NCBI RefSeq assembly: GCF_000170795.1
Contig: NZ_ABCM01000008.1
Location: 175,015 to 239,014, forward strand
Origin: Pedobacter sp. BAL39
GTDB lineage: Bacteria > Bacteroidota > Bacteroidia > Sphingobacteriales > Sphingobacteriaceae
Length of the DNA: 64,000 nucleotides
Direction: 5' to 3'
The notes under the pieces are model-generated. The model was not told the origin of the DNA. It did not search any database and saw only the letters and a list, made by a program, of their open reading frames with translations. Below, piece by piece: positions 38,237 to 47,392 of this stretch. The position numbers and the translations under genes were made by a program. Position 1 is the stretch's first letter. Each line of letters starts with the position of its first letter.

Positions 38237-41149
38237 ATGAAGCCCTTTTTAAGAGAAGTTGCAGAAGATCTGGTGGCGCGGCTTGGTGCCGAGCTACATC
38301 ACGCAGCAATCGTATTTAATAATAAAAGGCCTGTGCCTTATCTCCAGAACCACCTGGCTGATGTCATTGGTAAGCCTTTCTGGAGTCCTTCGTTTTTTAC
38401 CATACAGGAATTCTTCGCCTTGTCGACACGTCTGGAGATCGCTGATGGCTTTACACAATTCTTTACATTGCTGCAGCAGTACAACCTGCTACTGGCGGAG
38501 GAGGGCAGTAAACCGCTGAACCCGGATGTCTTTTATCCCATTGCGAGGATCATCCTGAGCGACTTTGCGCAGATCGACAATGACCTGGTGAATGCCGGTC
38601 AGCTGTTTGAGGAGCTGAAGGACATTGCCATCATCGAAAGGGACTTTCAGCACCTGAGCCCCGAGCAGCAAGCCTTTCTGGAGCAGTTCTGGTCGTCCTT
38701 CTCCGCAGGCAAGCAGTTGAACCACCAGGAGCAGTTCATCCGGATGTGGAGACGCATGCCGAAGTTATATGCCGGATTTCACGCTGCGCTGGAGGCAAAG
38801 GGCCTGACCACGATGGCGCATGTTTACCGTTTGCTGGCAGAAGGAAAGGCCGACCGGCCTGAGTTTGTGGCCGACTTTGCCCGGGGTAAACTGGTCTTTG
38901 CAGGATTCAATGCGCTGAGCAATGCCGAGGCGGAGATTTTTAAGCGCTGGCAGAAGGAGGAGAAAGGCCTCTTTTATTTTGATACAGATGATTATTACAT
39001 GAAGGACGATACCCAGGAAGCGGGGCTGTTCCTTCGGAAAAACATAGAACGACTGGGTTTGCCGAATGCACTTGTGGAACAAAAAGAGCTGATCCGCAGC
39101 ATTCAGAAGGAAGTGAAAGTCTACAAAACTCAGGGTCAGACGGCACAGGCGAAGATCCTGCAACAGGAGCTGCTGCAGGATTATCCCATGCTGGATAGCC
39201 GCGACAATGCCGGAAAGATCGCGCTGATCCTTGCTGATGAAAGCCTCTTGCTGCCGGTGTTACAGACCATTCCCACATCCTACCAGACGGTGGAGGGATT
39301 GAACAGCATCGACCTGAATGTAACCATGGGTTATCCTTTGCTGGCCTCGTCGATCTTTGGACTGGCGGACCTCTGGCTGAGCATCCAGTCACAGCTGACG
39401 GAGGGGAAGAAGGACACCGTTTATTACCGGGAGGTGGAGGCTTTTCTGTCGCATCCACTGACAGGTGTTGCTGCCGAACAACGGGATGTGTTGCAGCAGG
39501 AGATTCTTGCCGGTCAGCTGGTGGAAGTGCCATTGTCGCGATTGCAGGAGAGCCTGTTGTGGGAGCTGTTCTTCAGTCGTGTGAGCGGTGGATTGACCGC
39601 CATTTCCAGTCTGCAGCAGGTGTTCAAGCGCATCCTAGAGCGCCAGCTGGAAGATAAAACGCTGAAACAGACGGAGGCCGATCTTTTTGCGGCCACCATC
39701 AAGGAGCTGAACAGGCTGCACGATACACTGGAGCTTTACGCCTCCCGGCTGCCTTTACCTTTTGTGTTGTCGCTGATTCAAAAGGCCATACAGGGCATTG
39801 CGGTGCCACTCAGCGGGGAGCCCCTGCAGGGCATCCAGGTGATGGGGCTGCTGGAAAGCAGGAGCCTTGATTTTGAGCATGTATATGTTCTTGGTCTGAA
39901 TGAAGGTGTTGTCCCACAGGTAAATGTCTCCCCCAGCTTTATTCCCGACAGCATCAGGCGGGCTTATGGTCTGCCGGTACTGGAAAACCAGGATGCGATC
40001 TCAGCATATATGTTCTACAGGCTTCTGCAGCGTTCCCGGAAGGTCAGCCTGGTATATAACGGGCAGGCTGACGACAACAATACAGGGGAGCCGAGCCGTT
40101 TTCTGCGCCAGCTGGAATTTGAAAGTGGCTATACCTTTAAATATTATGATCAGTCGCAGGCCCTGGCCATTGAAACGGTGTCCGACTTTAGCATTCCTAA
40201 AACAGGTGCCGTGCTGGAGCGGCTCCATGCTTATCTGGAGGGCCATGCGGCTTACCAGCCACGGCTGTCAGCCACAGCCATCACCACCTATCTGAATTGC
40301 CCGATACAGTTTTTCTATAAATACATCGCGAAGATTGAAGAGCCTAAGGAGCTGGCAGAAAACCTGGAGGCCAATAGCATTGGTTCTACCCTGCACCTGG
40401 TGCTGGAGCGTTTTTATGCGGGGCTGAAGGCCGATGATGACCACATTACGAAAGCGCGCATTTCGGGGGCACGCAAGGCGCTCGGCGAATTGTGCAAGTC
40501 TGCATTTGCAACGGTAATGTTCGACCAGGAGGAGGCCCGTGCGGAGCATAGCGGTATGGAGCAGGTGATGTTGGCCATCGTGGCAGAATATGCGAATGTG
40601 ATCCTCGATCATGACGAACAGCAAGCCCCCTTTACACTGATAGAGCTGGAGAATGATGAAGACTACAAGATTCCTTTTACCATAAAGGTGCAGGGGGAGG
40701 AGCGGCGTGTGACTTTATTTGGGATCATCGACCGTGTAGATCAGCGCAATGGGGTGGTCCGGATTGTAGATTATAAGACCGGCAGGGACGAGATCGGCTA
40801 CAGCAGCATTGAGGAGTTGTTTGAGCGAGATAGTCCGCAGCAGAACAAAGCCCTGGTGCAGACGCTCTTTTACACTTATGTGTATGAGCAGGCGCGCGGG
40901 ATTCGTGGTGTGGAGCCGAACCTGTACATTGTACGTAAGATGAGGGAGGAGGGCACACTTTTCTACAGTCGCGAAAGCCGGAAGAAAGTGCTTTTACAGG
41001 CAGAGCATCTGGAAGCACTGAAGGAGAATTTCAGCAGCCTGCTGCGGCTGAAGCTGGAGGAGCTGTTTGATCCATCGGTGCCGTTCAGCCATACTACAGC
41101 GATGGAAAACTGCGTTTATTGTCCATACAGCAACCTTTGCGGGAAATAA
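38237..41149 (+). CDS. PD-(D/E)XK nuclease, AddB-like subunit
   Basis: A 970-residue protein. The inactivated helicase region is long and poorly conserved. The C-terminal part has NCPIQFFYKYIAKIEEPKEL, IDRVDQRNGVVRIVDYKTG (nuclease core with the DYK motif) and the closing ENCVYCPYSNLCG. Together these give the cysteine set of the AddB iron-sulfur cluster (one Cys upstream, three downstream). Paired with the AddA-like gene, 2 bases away. Function: RecBCD-like resection of broken DNA. Confidence 0.87.
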   Translation: MKPFLREVAEDLVARLGAELHHAAIVFNNKRPVPYLQNHLADVIGKPFWSPSFFTIQEFFALSTRLEIADGFTQFFTLLQQYNLLLAEEGSKPLNPDVFYPIARIILSDFAQIDNDLVNAGQLFEELKDIAIIERDFQHLSPEQQAFLEQFWSSFSAGKQLNHQEQFIRMWRRMPKLYAGFHAALEAKGLTTMAHVYRLLAEGKADRPEFVADFARGKLVFAGFNALSNAEAEIFKRWQKEEKGLFYFDTDDYYMKDDTQEAGLFLRKNIERLGLPNALVEQKELIRSIQKEVKVYKTQGQTAQAKILQQELLQDYPMLDSRDNAGKIALILADESLLLPVLQTIPTSYQTVEGLNSIDLNVTMGYPLLASSIFGLADLWLSIQSQLTEGKKDTVYYREVEAFLSHPLTGVAAEQRDVLQQEILAGQLVEVPLSRLQESLLWELFFSRVSGGLTAISSLQQVFKRILERQLEDKTLKQTEADLFAATIKELNRLHDTLELYASRLPLPFVLSLIQKAIQGIAVPLSGEPLQGIQVMGLLESRSLDFEHVYVLGLNEGVVPQVNVSPSFIPDSIRRAYGLPVLENQDAISAYMFYRLLQRSRKVSLVYNGQADDNNTGEPSRFLRQLEFESGYTFKYYDQSQALAIETVSDFSIPKTGAVLERLHAYLEGHAAYQPRLSATAITTYLNCPIQFFYKYIAKIEEPKELAENLEANSIGSTLHLVLERFYAGLKADDDHITKARISGARKALGELCKSAFATVMFDQEEARAEHSGMEQVMLAIVAEYANVILDHDEQQAPFTLIELENDEDYKIPFTIKVQGEERRVTLFGIIDRVDQRNGVVRIVDYKTGRDEIGYSSIEELFERDSPQQNKALVQTLFYTYVYEQARGIRGVEPNLYIVRKMREEGTLFYSRESRKKVLLQAEHLEALKENFSSLLRLKLEELFDPSVPFSHTTAMENCVYCPYSNLCGK

Positions 41150-41214
41150 TATATGGGAAATGACATAAAACAAAGTGTAATTAAAACACTACTTTATAAT
41201 TAATTTACAATAGT

Positions 41215-41222
41215 TATATTTG
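41215..41222 (+). promoter_or_regulatory. -7 box upstream of pdhB
   Basis: TATATTTG matches TAnnTTTG, 25 bases ahead of the pdhB ATG. A weak TTTA in place of the -33 TTTG lies about 20 bases upstream. Confidence 0.45.
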
Positions 41223-41247
41223 CCGACAGTTAATATTTGAATATACA

Positions 41248-42234
41248 ATGAGAGAGATTCAATTTAGAGAAGCGTTACGTGAAGCCTTGAGCGAAGAAAT
41301 GCGTAAAAACGAGAACATTTTTTTAATGGGCGAGGAAGTAGCGCAATACAATGGTGCCTATAAGGTTAGTCAGGGTATGTTGGATGAGTTTGGTGACAAG
41401 CGCATCATTGACACGCCGATTGCCGAGCTGGGTTTTACAGGTATCGGTATTGGTGCCGCGATGAATGGATTGATTCCAATCGTAGAGTTTATGACTTTCA
41501 ACTTCTCTTTGGTTGCTATTGATCAGATTATTAACGGTGCTGCAAAGATGTTATCTATGAGCGGTGGCCAGTTTTCTATTCCTATGGTCTTCCGTGGCCC
41601 TACAGGAAATGCAGGACAGCTGGGTGCTCAGCACTCTCAGAACTTTGAGAACTGGTATGCAAACTGCCCGGGTCTGAAAGTGGTTGTTCCGGCAACACCT
41701 TATGACGCTAAAGGTCTGTTAAAGCAGTCTATCCTTGATCCGGATCCAGTGATCTTCATGGAGTCGGAGGTCATGTATGGTGATAAAGGTGAAGTTCCTG
41801 AAGGGGAGTACTACCTGCCATTAGGTAAAGCAAATGTGGTGAAAGAAGGTACTGATGTCACGATTGTTACTTTCGGTAAGATGCTGAGCCGCGTGGTGAA
41901 CCCTGCAGTGGAAGAACTGACAAAAGAAGGTGTTAACGTTGAGGTGATTGACTTGCGTACAGTACGTCCTATTGATTACGCGACCATCATCCAGTCGGTA
42001 AAGAAAACCAACCGTTTGGTGATTGTTGAAGAAGCATGGCCTTTGGCTTCTATCTCTTCAGAGATTGCTTTCAATGTGCAGAAAAATGCTTTTGATTATT
42101 TAGATGCTCCGGTATTGCGTATCACCTGCGCAGATGTGCCGCTTCCATACGCACCGACATTGATCGCTGCAAGTCTTCCAAATGCGGAGAAAGTGGTTAA
42201 AGCTGTTAAAGAAGTAATGTACGTTGCAAAATAA
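41248..42234 (+). CDS. pdhB: Pyruvate dehydrogenase E1 component, beta subunit
   Basis: A 328-residue transketolase-like beta subunit. The opening MREIQFREALREALSEEMRK, FLMGEEVAQYNGAYKVSQGM with the thiamine-diphosphate-contacting Glu, and DQIINGAAKMLSMSGGQ are conserved. It forms an alpha2beta2 E1 that decarboxylates pyruvate and feeds the E2 lipoyl domain. The alpha subunit is not in this window. Branched-chain oxoacid dehydrogenase beta is the alternative, but the residues fit pdhB better. Confidence 0.9.
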   Translation: MREIQFREALREALSEEMRKNENIFLMGEEVAQYNGAYKVSQGMLDEFGDKRIIDTPIAELGFTGIGIGAAMNGLIPIVEFMTFNFSLVAIDQIINGAAKMLSMSGGQFSIPMVFRGPTGNAGQLGAQHSQNFENWYANCPGLKVVVPATPYDAKGLLKQSILDPDPVIFMESEVMYGDKGEVPEGEYYLPLGKANVVKEGTDVTIVTFGKMLSRVVNPAVEELTKEGVNVEVIDLRTVRPIDYATIIQSVKKTNRLVIVEEAWPLASISSEIAFNVQKNAFDYLDAPVLRITCADVPLPYAPTLIAASLPNAEKVVKAVKEVMYVAK

Positions 42235-42256
42235 GCAGCTGTATTCCTGATATTTG

Positions 42257-42292
42257 AAATCCCGTTGGCGAAGGCCAGCGGGATTTTTTTTT
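42257..42292 (+). terminator. Terminator of pdhB
   Basis: A 13-bp stem, AAATCCCGTTGGC (42257-42269) against GCCAGCGGGATTT with one G-T pair, and a run of T residues. It starts 23 bases after the stop codon. Confidence 0.9.
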
Positions 42293-42351
42293 ACTACATT
42301 CTGTATTATATACTCATATCATAGTGAAAGTCCCGTACGTGAAAAATAGAT

Positions 42352-42790
42352 TTATCTGTAAACATAACTGCTTATTCTTTTATCGCCTGTTTTGTTTAGA
42401 ATGCCTTTTTCGGTACCTGATTTAAGATCACGACTTGCGGTTGCGGGAGAAATTGTTTTGAAATATTGAAGATACTCCTTACGAGTAAAATTCCTGTTCC
42501 CTACTACTTCTTTAAAAATGGAAATTCTATCATCATTCAGAAGTGAAATATTTGGGGTAGAATATAGCATATTTAGGGATTTAATATGCTCTCCAACGTA
42601 AATACAATAAATGGAGTTGAATGGCCAAGGCTAATGATGACTGTATTGTTTTGATGCGATTGGACTTTCGGAGCTGTGCAGGAGGTCTGTTTAGTTGTAC
42701 CGAATTTACTTCGCCAATTTTTTCTGAGACTCTTGATAATAAGTTGAGTATTTCACTTGTGATTGTGTATGGAGGTTTGGTGAATTTCAT
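42352..42790 (-). pseudogene. Internally deleted Fic-family gene
   Basis: Two pieces of one gene in different frames. From ATG 42790 the N-terminal piece reads MKFTKPPYTITSEILNLLSR and continues to SNRIKTIQSSLA, a typical Fic N-terminus. It then breaks off at about 42625. The C-terminal piece, ending at 42352, reads FTRKEYLQYFKTISPATASR and continues DLKSGTEKGILNKTG, the winged-helix tail of Fic proteins. The catalytic HPFxxGNGR core that should lie between is missing, and the total is only about 145 codons. The remnant is preceded by a palindromic operator, so it was once self-regulated. Fic enzymes AMPylate target proteins. Confidence 0.7.
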
Positions 42791-42793
42791 AGC

Positions 42794-42815
42794 GATAGTA
42801 TCATATGATACTATC
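42794..42815. promoter_or_regulatory. Perfect 22-bp palindrome before the fic remnant
   Basis: Arms GATAGTATCAT and ATGATACTATC abut without spacer and lie 3 bases before the start codon of the fic remnant. This is the expected site and symmetry of an operator bound by a homodimeric repressor. Which protein binds it is unknown. Confidence 0.65.
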
Positions 42816-43068
42816 AAAGTTAATTACATTTTAGTAATGTAATGTTAAGGCTCATTTTTTCTGAATTGGGCTATTTTGTTTTTGCAATTCATTATCCCTG
42901 AAGGTGGTTCCTGTCTAACTGGCGACGACATACCGAAAGGCACCTTCGTTGAGCTGTGCGGACCGGTAATTAAACAAATCATTAACATTTTATTTATTTG
43001 AGGATGTCAAATGTTAGGGGTAATTTTGGCGCCAATTGTGCGTTTAGGACATCAAACCAGAGTATAAG

Positions 43069-45417
43069 ATGAGTCATCATTCTAAAATCATCGCTGCAGA
43101 GTTAAGTGTGGCAGAAAAACAGGTCCTTGCGACCATTGAGTTGTTGGATGAGGGTGCTACCGTACCTTTTATCTCCCGTTACCGTAAAGAAGTTACCGGC
43201 AGTCTGGACGAGGTGCAGGTGGCGGGGATCCGCGACAGGTTTCAGCAGCTGCGCGAGCTGGACAAAAGGCGTGAGGCCATCCTGAAGGCACTTGCCGCGC
43301 TGGATAAGCTGACGCCAGAGCTGGAGGCGCAACTGAATGCGGCAGCAAACATTGCTACAATCGAAGACATTTACCTGCCATATAAACCGAAGCGTAAAAC
43401 AAGGGCTTCAGAAGCACGCAAAAAGGGACTGGAGCCTTTGGCACTGACCATTCTGGAGCAGGGGAAATCTGATCCTGAAGCCGAGGCTGCAAAATTCCTG
43501 AACGAAGAACTTGGTGTTCATCACGCCGAAGAGGCACTTGCGGGTGCTCGAGACATCATCGCGGAGATCATCAACGAAAATGCGGAAACACGTACATCAA
43601 TGCGCCACTACTTCCAGCAAAAAGCGACGTTCAAGTCGACAGTAGTAAAAGGCAAGGAGGAAGAGGGCATTAAATATAAAGACTATTTTGAGTGGGAGGA
43701 GCCTTTAAAGGGCGCACCATCACACAGGGTACTTGCCATGCGCCGGGGGGAGAATGAGTCGATCCTGAAGCTGGAAACGATGCCTGAGGAAGATGGGGCA
43801 ATCGATATACTGGAGCGTCAGTATGTGAAAAGTGCCAATCTTGCAGGGGCACAGGTGAAGATGGCCATTCAGGACTGCTACAAGCGGTTGCTTGGCCCGG
43901 CAATGGAAACGGAGGCCCGTTCGTTGTCGAAAGAAAAAGCAGATGAAGAAGCCATTCGGGTGTTCGTCGAAAATGCCAGGCAATTGCTGCTTGCAGCGCC
44001 AATGGGACAGAAGAATGTGTTGGCGATAGACCCGGGGTTCCGGACCGGCTGTAAGGTCGTTTGTCTGGACAGACAGGGTAAGTTGTTGGAAAATACCACC
44101 ATCTATCCGCATACGGGACAGGGCAATATTAAAAATGCCGCTGACAAGCTGAATGAGCTTTGCAAAAAACACGAGGTAGAAGCCATTGCCATCGGGAATG
44201 GTACTGCAGGCAGGGAAACGGAAGTTTTTGTCCGCGGCCTTGGTCTGACAGGCATTACCGTGGTGATGGTCAACGAAAATGGTGCTTCTATCTATTCTGC
44301 ATCAGAAGTTGCGCGTGAGGAATTTCCTACTCAGGACATTACCGTACGTGGGGCGGTTTCTATCGGTCGCAGGCTGATGGACCCTTTAGCGGAGCTGGTA
44401 AAGATCGATCCTAAATCTATCGGGGTAGGTCAGTATCAGCATGATGTGGATCAGAATAAATTACAGCAATCGCTGGATGATACGGTGGTCAGCTGTGTGA
44501 ATGCGGTAGGTGTGGAGTTGAATACGGCATCAAAACAAGTATTGGCCTATGTATCAGGTCTTGGTCCTCAGCTGGCGCAGAATATTGTGAATTACAGGAA
44601 TGAACATGGGGCATTCAAAAACAGAGAAAGTCTGAAGAAGGTGCCTCGTTTAGGAGATAAAGCATTTGAACAGGCTGCAGGGTTCTTAAGGATCAGGGAT
44701 GCGGAACAGGTATTGGATACCAGTGGTGTACATCCGGAGCGTTATGCGTTGGTCAATAAGATGGCCCGCGACTTGAATTGTACGGTTGCACAGCTGGTGA
44801 AAGATGCGGAATTGAGAAAACAGATCAAACTGCAGCAGTATGTGAGTGAGGAGATTGGTTTGCCGACTTTAAACGACATCGTGAATGAGCTGGCTAAGCC
44901 AGGAAGGGACCCAAGGGAACAGTTTGAAGCTTTCAGCTTTACTGATGGTGTCAATGAGATTGCCGACCTGAAAACGGGAATGAAGCTACCGGGTATCGTC
45001 ACAAACATCACCAACTTTGGTGCTTTTGTGGATATCGGCGTCCATCAGGACGGACTGGTGCACACCAGCCAGCTTGCAGACCGTTTTGTAGCAAATCCGA
45101 ATGACGTCGTTAAAGTACACCAGAAAGTCGAAGTGACCGTGGTGGAGGTAGACGTTGCACGCAAGCGCATTTCGCTTTCTATGAAGACCGGAAAGGCTCC
45201 GGAGAAGCATCAACGCAGAGAAGCAGGTAGGCCTTCAGCAGCTGGAGATAAAACAAAAAGTTTTAATCAGCCGGGATCCGGTAAAACGGGTGCTGGTAAG
45301 CCAGGAGGAGCAGCGGCAGGCGCAAAACCAGCGCGTAAGCCGGAACAGAAAACAAAAGCTCAGGCTGATGGTGATCTTCAGCTGAAGCTGGAAGCTTTAA
45401 AAAATATGTTTAAGTAA
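43069..45417 (+). CDS. tex: Tex-family RNA-binding protein
   Basis: A 782-residue protein with the Tex order: N-terminal helical core, YqgF-like domain (VLAIDPGFRTGCKVVCLDRQ), helix-hairpin-helix repeats (VSGLGPQLAQNIVNYRNEHG), and an S1 RNA-binding domain at about 645-715 (MKLPGIVTNITNFGAFVDIG). The last 60 residues are a Lys/Gly/Ala-rich tail. Tex binds nucleic acid and influences transcription. The gene stands alone and is followed by a terminator and the RNA-repair island. Confidence 0.93.
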   Translation: MSHHSKIIAAELSVAEKQVLATIELLDEGATVPFISRYRKEVTGSLDEVQVAGIRDRFQQLRELDKRREAILKALAALDKLTPELEAQLNAAANIATIEDIYLPYKPKRKTRASEARKKGLEPLALTILEQGKSDPEAEAAKFLNEELGVHHAEEALAGARDIIAEIINENAETRTSMRHYFQQKATFKSTVVKGKEEEGIKYKDYFEWEEPLKGAPSHRVLAMRRGENESILKLETMPEEDGAIDILERQYVKSANLAGAQVKMAIQDCYKRLLGPAMETEARSLSKEKADEEAIRVFVENARQLLLAAPMGQKNVLAIDPGFRTGCKVVCLDRQGKLLENTTIYPHTGQGNIKNAADKLNELCKKHEVEAIAIGNGTAGRETEVFVRGLGLTGITVVMVNENGASIYSASEVAREEFPTQDITVRGAVSIGRRLMDPLAELVKIDPKSIGVGQYQHDVDQNKLQQSLDDTVVSCVNAVGVELNTASKQVLAYVSGLGPQLAQNIVNYRNEHGAFKNRESLKKVPRLGDKAFEQAAGFLRIRDAEQVLDTSGVHPERYALVNKMARDLNCTVAQLVKDAELRKQIKLQQYVSEEIGLPTLNDIVNELAKPGRDPREQFEAFSFTDGVNEIADLKTGMKLPGIVTNITNFGAFVDIGVHQDGLVHTSQLADRFVANPNDVVKVHQKVEVTVVEVDVARKRISLSMKTGKAPEKHQRREAGRPSAAGDKTKSFNQPGSGKTGAGKPGGAAAGAKPARKPEQKTKAQADGDLQLKLEALKNMFK

Positions 45418-45434
45418 GATCGATTCAGATATAT

Positions 45435-45473
45435 AAAAAACCGGTTGTCTTAGGAAAGACAATCGGTTTTTTT
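45435..45473 (+). terminator. Terminator of tex
   Basis: AAACCGGTTGTCTT pairs with AAGACAATCGGTTT with a short loop and one G-T pair, and seven T residues follow. It begins about 18 bases after the stop of tex. Confidence 0.9.
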
Positions 45474-45489
45474 ATTTGCTGAAATGTGA

Positions 45490-45546
45490 AATCGTCTTTC
45501 TGTGAAAGACAGTTATTCAAAAATCGTCTTTCACAGAAAGACGATT
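45490..45546 (-). repeat. Nested inverted repeat, probable terminator for the minus-strand operon
   Basis: Bases 45490-45510 are the exact reverse complement of 45526-45546. Each arm is itself a dyad, GTCTTTC-n3-GAAAGAC. The second arm extends to AATCGTCTTTC-n3-GAAAGACGATT (45522-45546), and on the minus strand this is followed by TTTTT. It lies 25 bases beyond the last gene of the minus-strand operon. The alternative is a repeat element with two alternate folds. Confidence 0.6.
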
Positions 45547-45570
45547 ATGTTATTCTTCTGATATCGTCTG

Positions 45571-46632
45571 TTAAGTTTGATAGAGTTCTTCTCTCATTTT
45601 TACAAGTATCTTTTCTATTTCCTCGTTATCCGGGCGTTCCGGCAAACTACAGGTTTCAGCAGCTTGTTCTATCTTTTCTATGGTAGCTTCAGATAAAGAC
45701 AACAATGTTTCATAACTATATTGTCCTGATTTGATGTCCAGCAGTTCCTTTCTGTTCGGGCGTCGCACATTTAACTGTCCGGTGCTGAGAATTTCATGTG
45801 TGACCTGTAATAACCTTAGGGTATGCATCATGTTTTTGGCATCATAGGGTTCTCCATGTTCCTTATGTTGCTGGTACCGGGCTTCATTTCTTTCCTTCAC
45901 CCAGTTCCAGTAAGAGGTATGCTCCTTGCAATATATGGAGTACGCGTCCTGATTAAAAAAGAGGTAGGCCACTGCTGTGGCTCCTTTTGGAATAGAGGAA
46001 AGTGAAACCTCATTTGAGGCCTCAGATGACACTATGCCTTTATAGTTCCGCGTCTGCTCCTGGTCATAAAACAAGGAGTGTAAGCCTTTCGAATGCGTCA
46101 TTTTTGATAATCCGCATTGTTGCTGACGGTAATTTTTTGTTTGCAGCCACCTATCCAGCGGAGTCATATCCTGACCACTGAGTACATAACAGAAGTCTGT
46201 AACAGGTTTTCTCTTAATAGGAAATGGGTTCATGATCTTCTTTTTAAGCCCCCTTGCCTTTCTGATTTGGGTGACAGCATAACCGGCGAAGGTATCTTTA
46301 CATAACTTCGATAGGAATGATGAGATGTTGAGCCGCTTCATGACCGGGTGCATGAACAGAATATCCTCCTCCGGAGCCGCCAGCATTTCAAGTATGTTGG
46401 GATTGTTCCGGAGCAGGAGTTCAACAAACCTGCCCAGCTCATAGTAGACCTTATCATTACGCTCGTCGCTGATCTGAGGAAGATCTGTAAGTCCGAAAAA
46501 CTGATCCCGGGAAAGGTAGTATACCCCCTTTATATCAGTGTCTGAAGTTGCTGTTGCCAATCCGTAGGCCCTGCTGCCGCTGACACATTCGAACAGCAGC
46601 AGGCCACGATCTTTCATTTCCTGTATGGTCAT
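45571..46632 (-). CDS. Pol-beta nucleotidyltransferase, RlaP/COG3541-like (first)
   Basis: A 353-residue nucleotidyltransferase. The nucleotidyl motif appears as FECVSGSRAYGLATATSDTDIKGVYY (GSRxxG with SDTD). This pattern fits COG3541/YcgL, which Burroughs and Aravind named RlaP, RNA-ligase-associated Pol-beta. Residues 100-200 contain a basic stretch and QDMTPLDRWLQTKNYRQQQ. Its start overlaps the preceding gene's stop by 4 bases. RlaP is predicted to add nucleotides to RNA ends in repair. This is inferred from context with RtcB and is not shown here. Confidence 0.8.
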   Translation of the reverse strand: MTIQEMKDRGLLLFECVSGSRAYGLATATSDTDIKGVYYLSRDQFFGLTDLPQISDERNDKVYYELGRFVELLLRNNPNILEMLAAPEEDILFMHPVMKRLNISSFLSKLCKDTFAGYAVTQIRKARGLKKKIMNPFPIKRKPVTDFCYVLSGQDMTPLDRWLQTKNYRQQQCGLSKMTHSKGLHSLFYDQEQTRNYKGIVSSEASNEVSLSSIPKGATAVAYLFFNQDAYSIYCKEHTSYWNWVKERNEARYQQHKEHGEPYDAKNMMHTLRLLQVTHEILSTGQLNVRRPNRKELLDIKSGQYSYETLLSLSEATIEKIEQAAETCSLPERPDNEEIEKILVKMREELYQT

Positions 46633-47384
46633 TTTTCTTCAAGTGTTTTCTTTAAGAATTGGTTTAAAGGTACAACATCAAAATTCCGCTCGATTAGTGT
46701 TTTTTCAGCAGAGCTGATGCGTATCATTTCATTGTCTATATATGCTTTTAATATGGGGTCTATCATGACCAGTTCCTGCTCCCTTGCAGTCGCTTTATAG
46801 GCGACCATATCATTGACTATCTTTTGTAATGGTCCAGGAAGCAGGCCCGCTAAGGGGCCTATTTCCATGGGAGCGATCTGGTTCTTGTCCAGACACCATT
46901 TCGCAGAGAGCAATGATCTGAGCACGTAGAAAAGTTTCTTTATCCCTATTTCGCCGGTATCACTTAAGCTTTCGTATGCTCCTCTTGCGATGCCAAGGTA
47001 ATGGTGGATGTTGCGTCTTTCATTGAAAAAATGAGCGCACATCTGCCACAGTTCCTGTTTAAATAAAGGATCTGTACGGTATATTATGGGTGATTGTAGC
47101 CACTCAAATATGGTCGTGTTACTCTTCATCATCAATCGCAATACCTTTCTGAGGTCCCAGCCGTAGACATCCAGTTCTGCACTGATCGGGAAGCTGAGGT
47201 GTTCTGTTTCGGGCATTACCGAAAGATAGTTGTCCATCGGTCTTGTGTAAACAAAACGCACATCATAGTCGCTGTCCGGGGATGGGAACTGCCATCCCCG
47301 GCTGCCTGATTCGCAGGCAAAGTGTATTTTTATCTGGTGCTCCTGTTCTATAGATCGGAGCCTATCCAATATTATCGTTTTCAT
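46629..47384 (-). CDS. Pol-beta nucleotidyltransferase, RlaP/COG3541-like (second)
   Basis: A 251-residue relative of the neighbour. The active site reads FACESGSRGWQFPSPDSDYDVRFVY, with the second acidic element in ISAELDVYGWDLRK. Same superfamily but only distantly similar to the next gene, and shorter by about 100 residues. Follows the slipin gene by 8 bases and overlaps the 353-residue gene by 4, indicating coupled translation. Two different Pol-beta enzymes in one operon suggest two RNA-end substrates or a heteromer. Confidence 0.82.
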   Translation of the reverse strand: MKTIILDRLRSIEQEHQIKIHFACESGSRGWQFPSPDSDYDVRFVYTRPMDNYLSVMPETEHLSFPISAELDVYGWDLRKVLRLMMKSNTTIFEWLQSPIIYRTDPLFKQELWQMCAHFFNERRNIHHYLGIARGAYESLSDTGEIGIKKLFYVLRSLLSAKWCLDKNQIAPMEIGPLAGLLPGPLQKIVNDMVAYKATAREQELVMIDPILKAYIDNEMIRISSAEKTLIERNFDVVPLNQFLKKTLEEK

Positions 47385-47392
47385 TATTGTTT

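Noticed and set aside
42621..42842. 73-codon frame on the plus strand over the fic remnant
   Set aside because: It is the antisense of the recognisable Fic N-terminus and of its operator palindrome.
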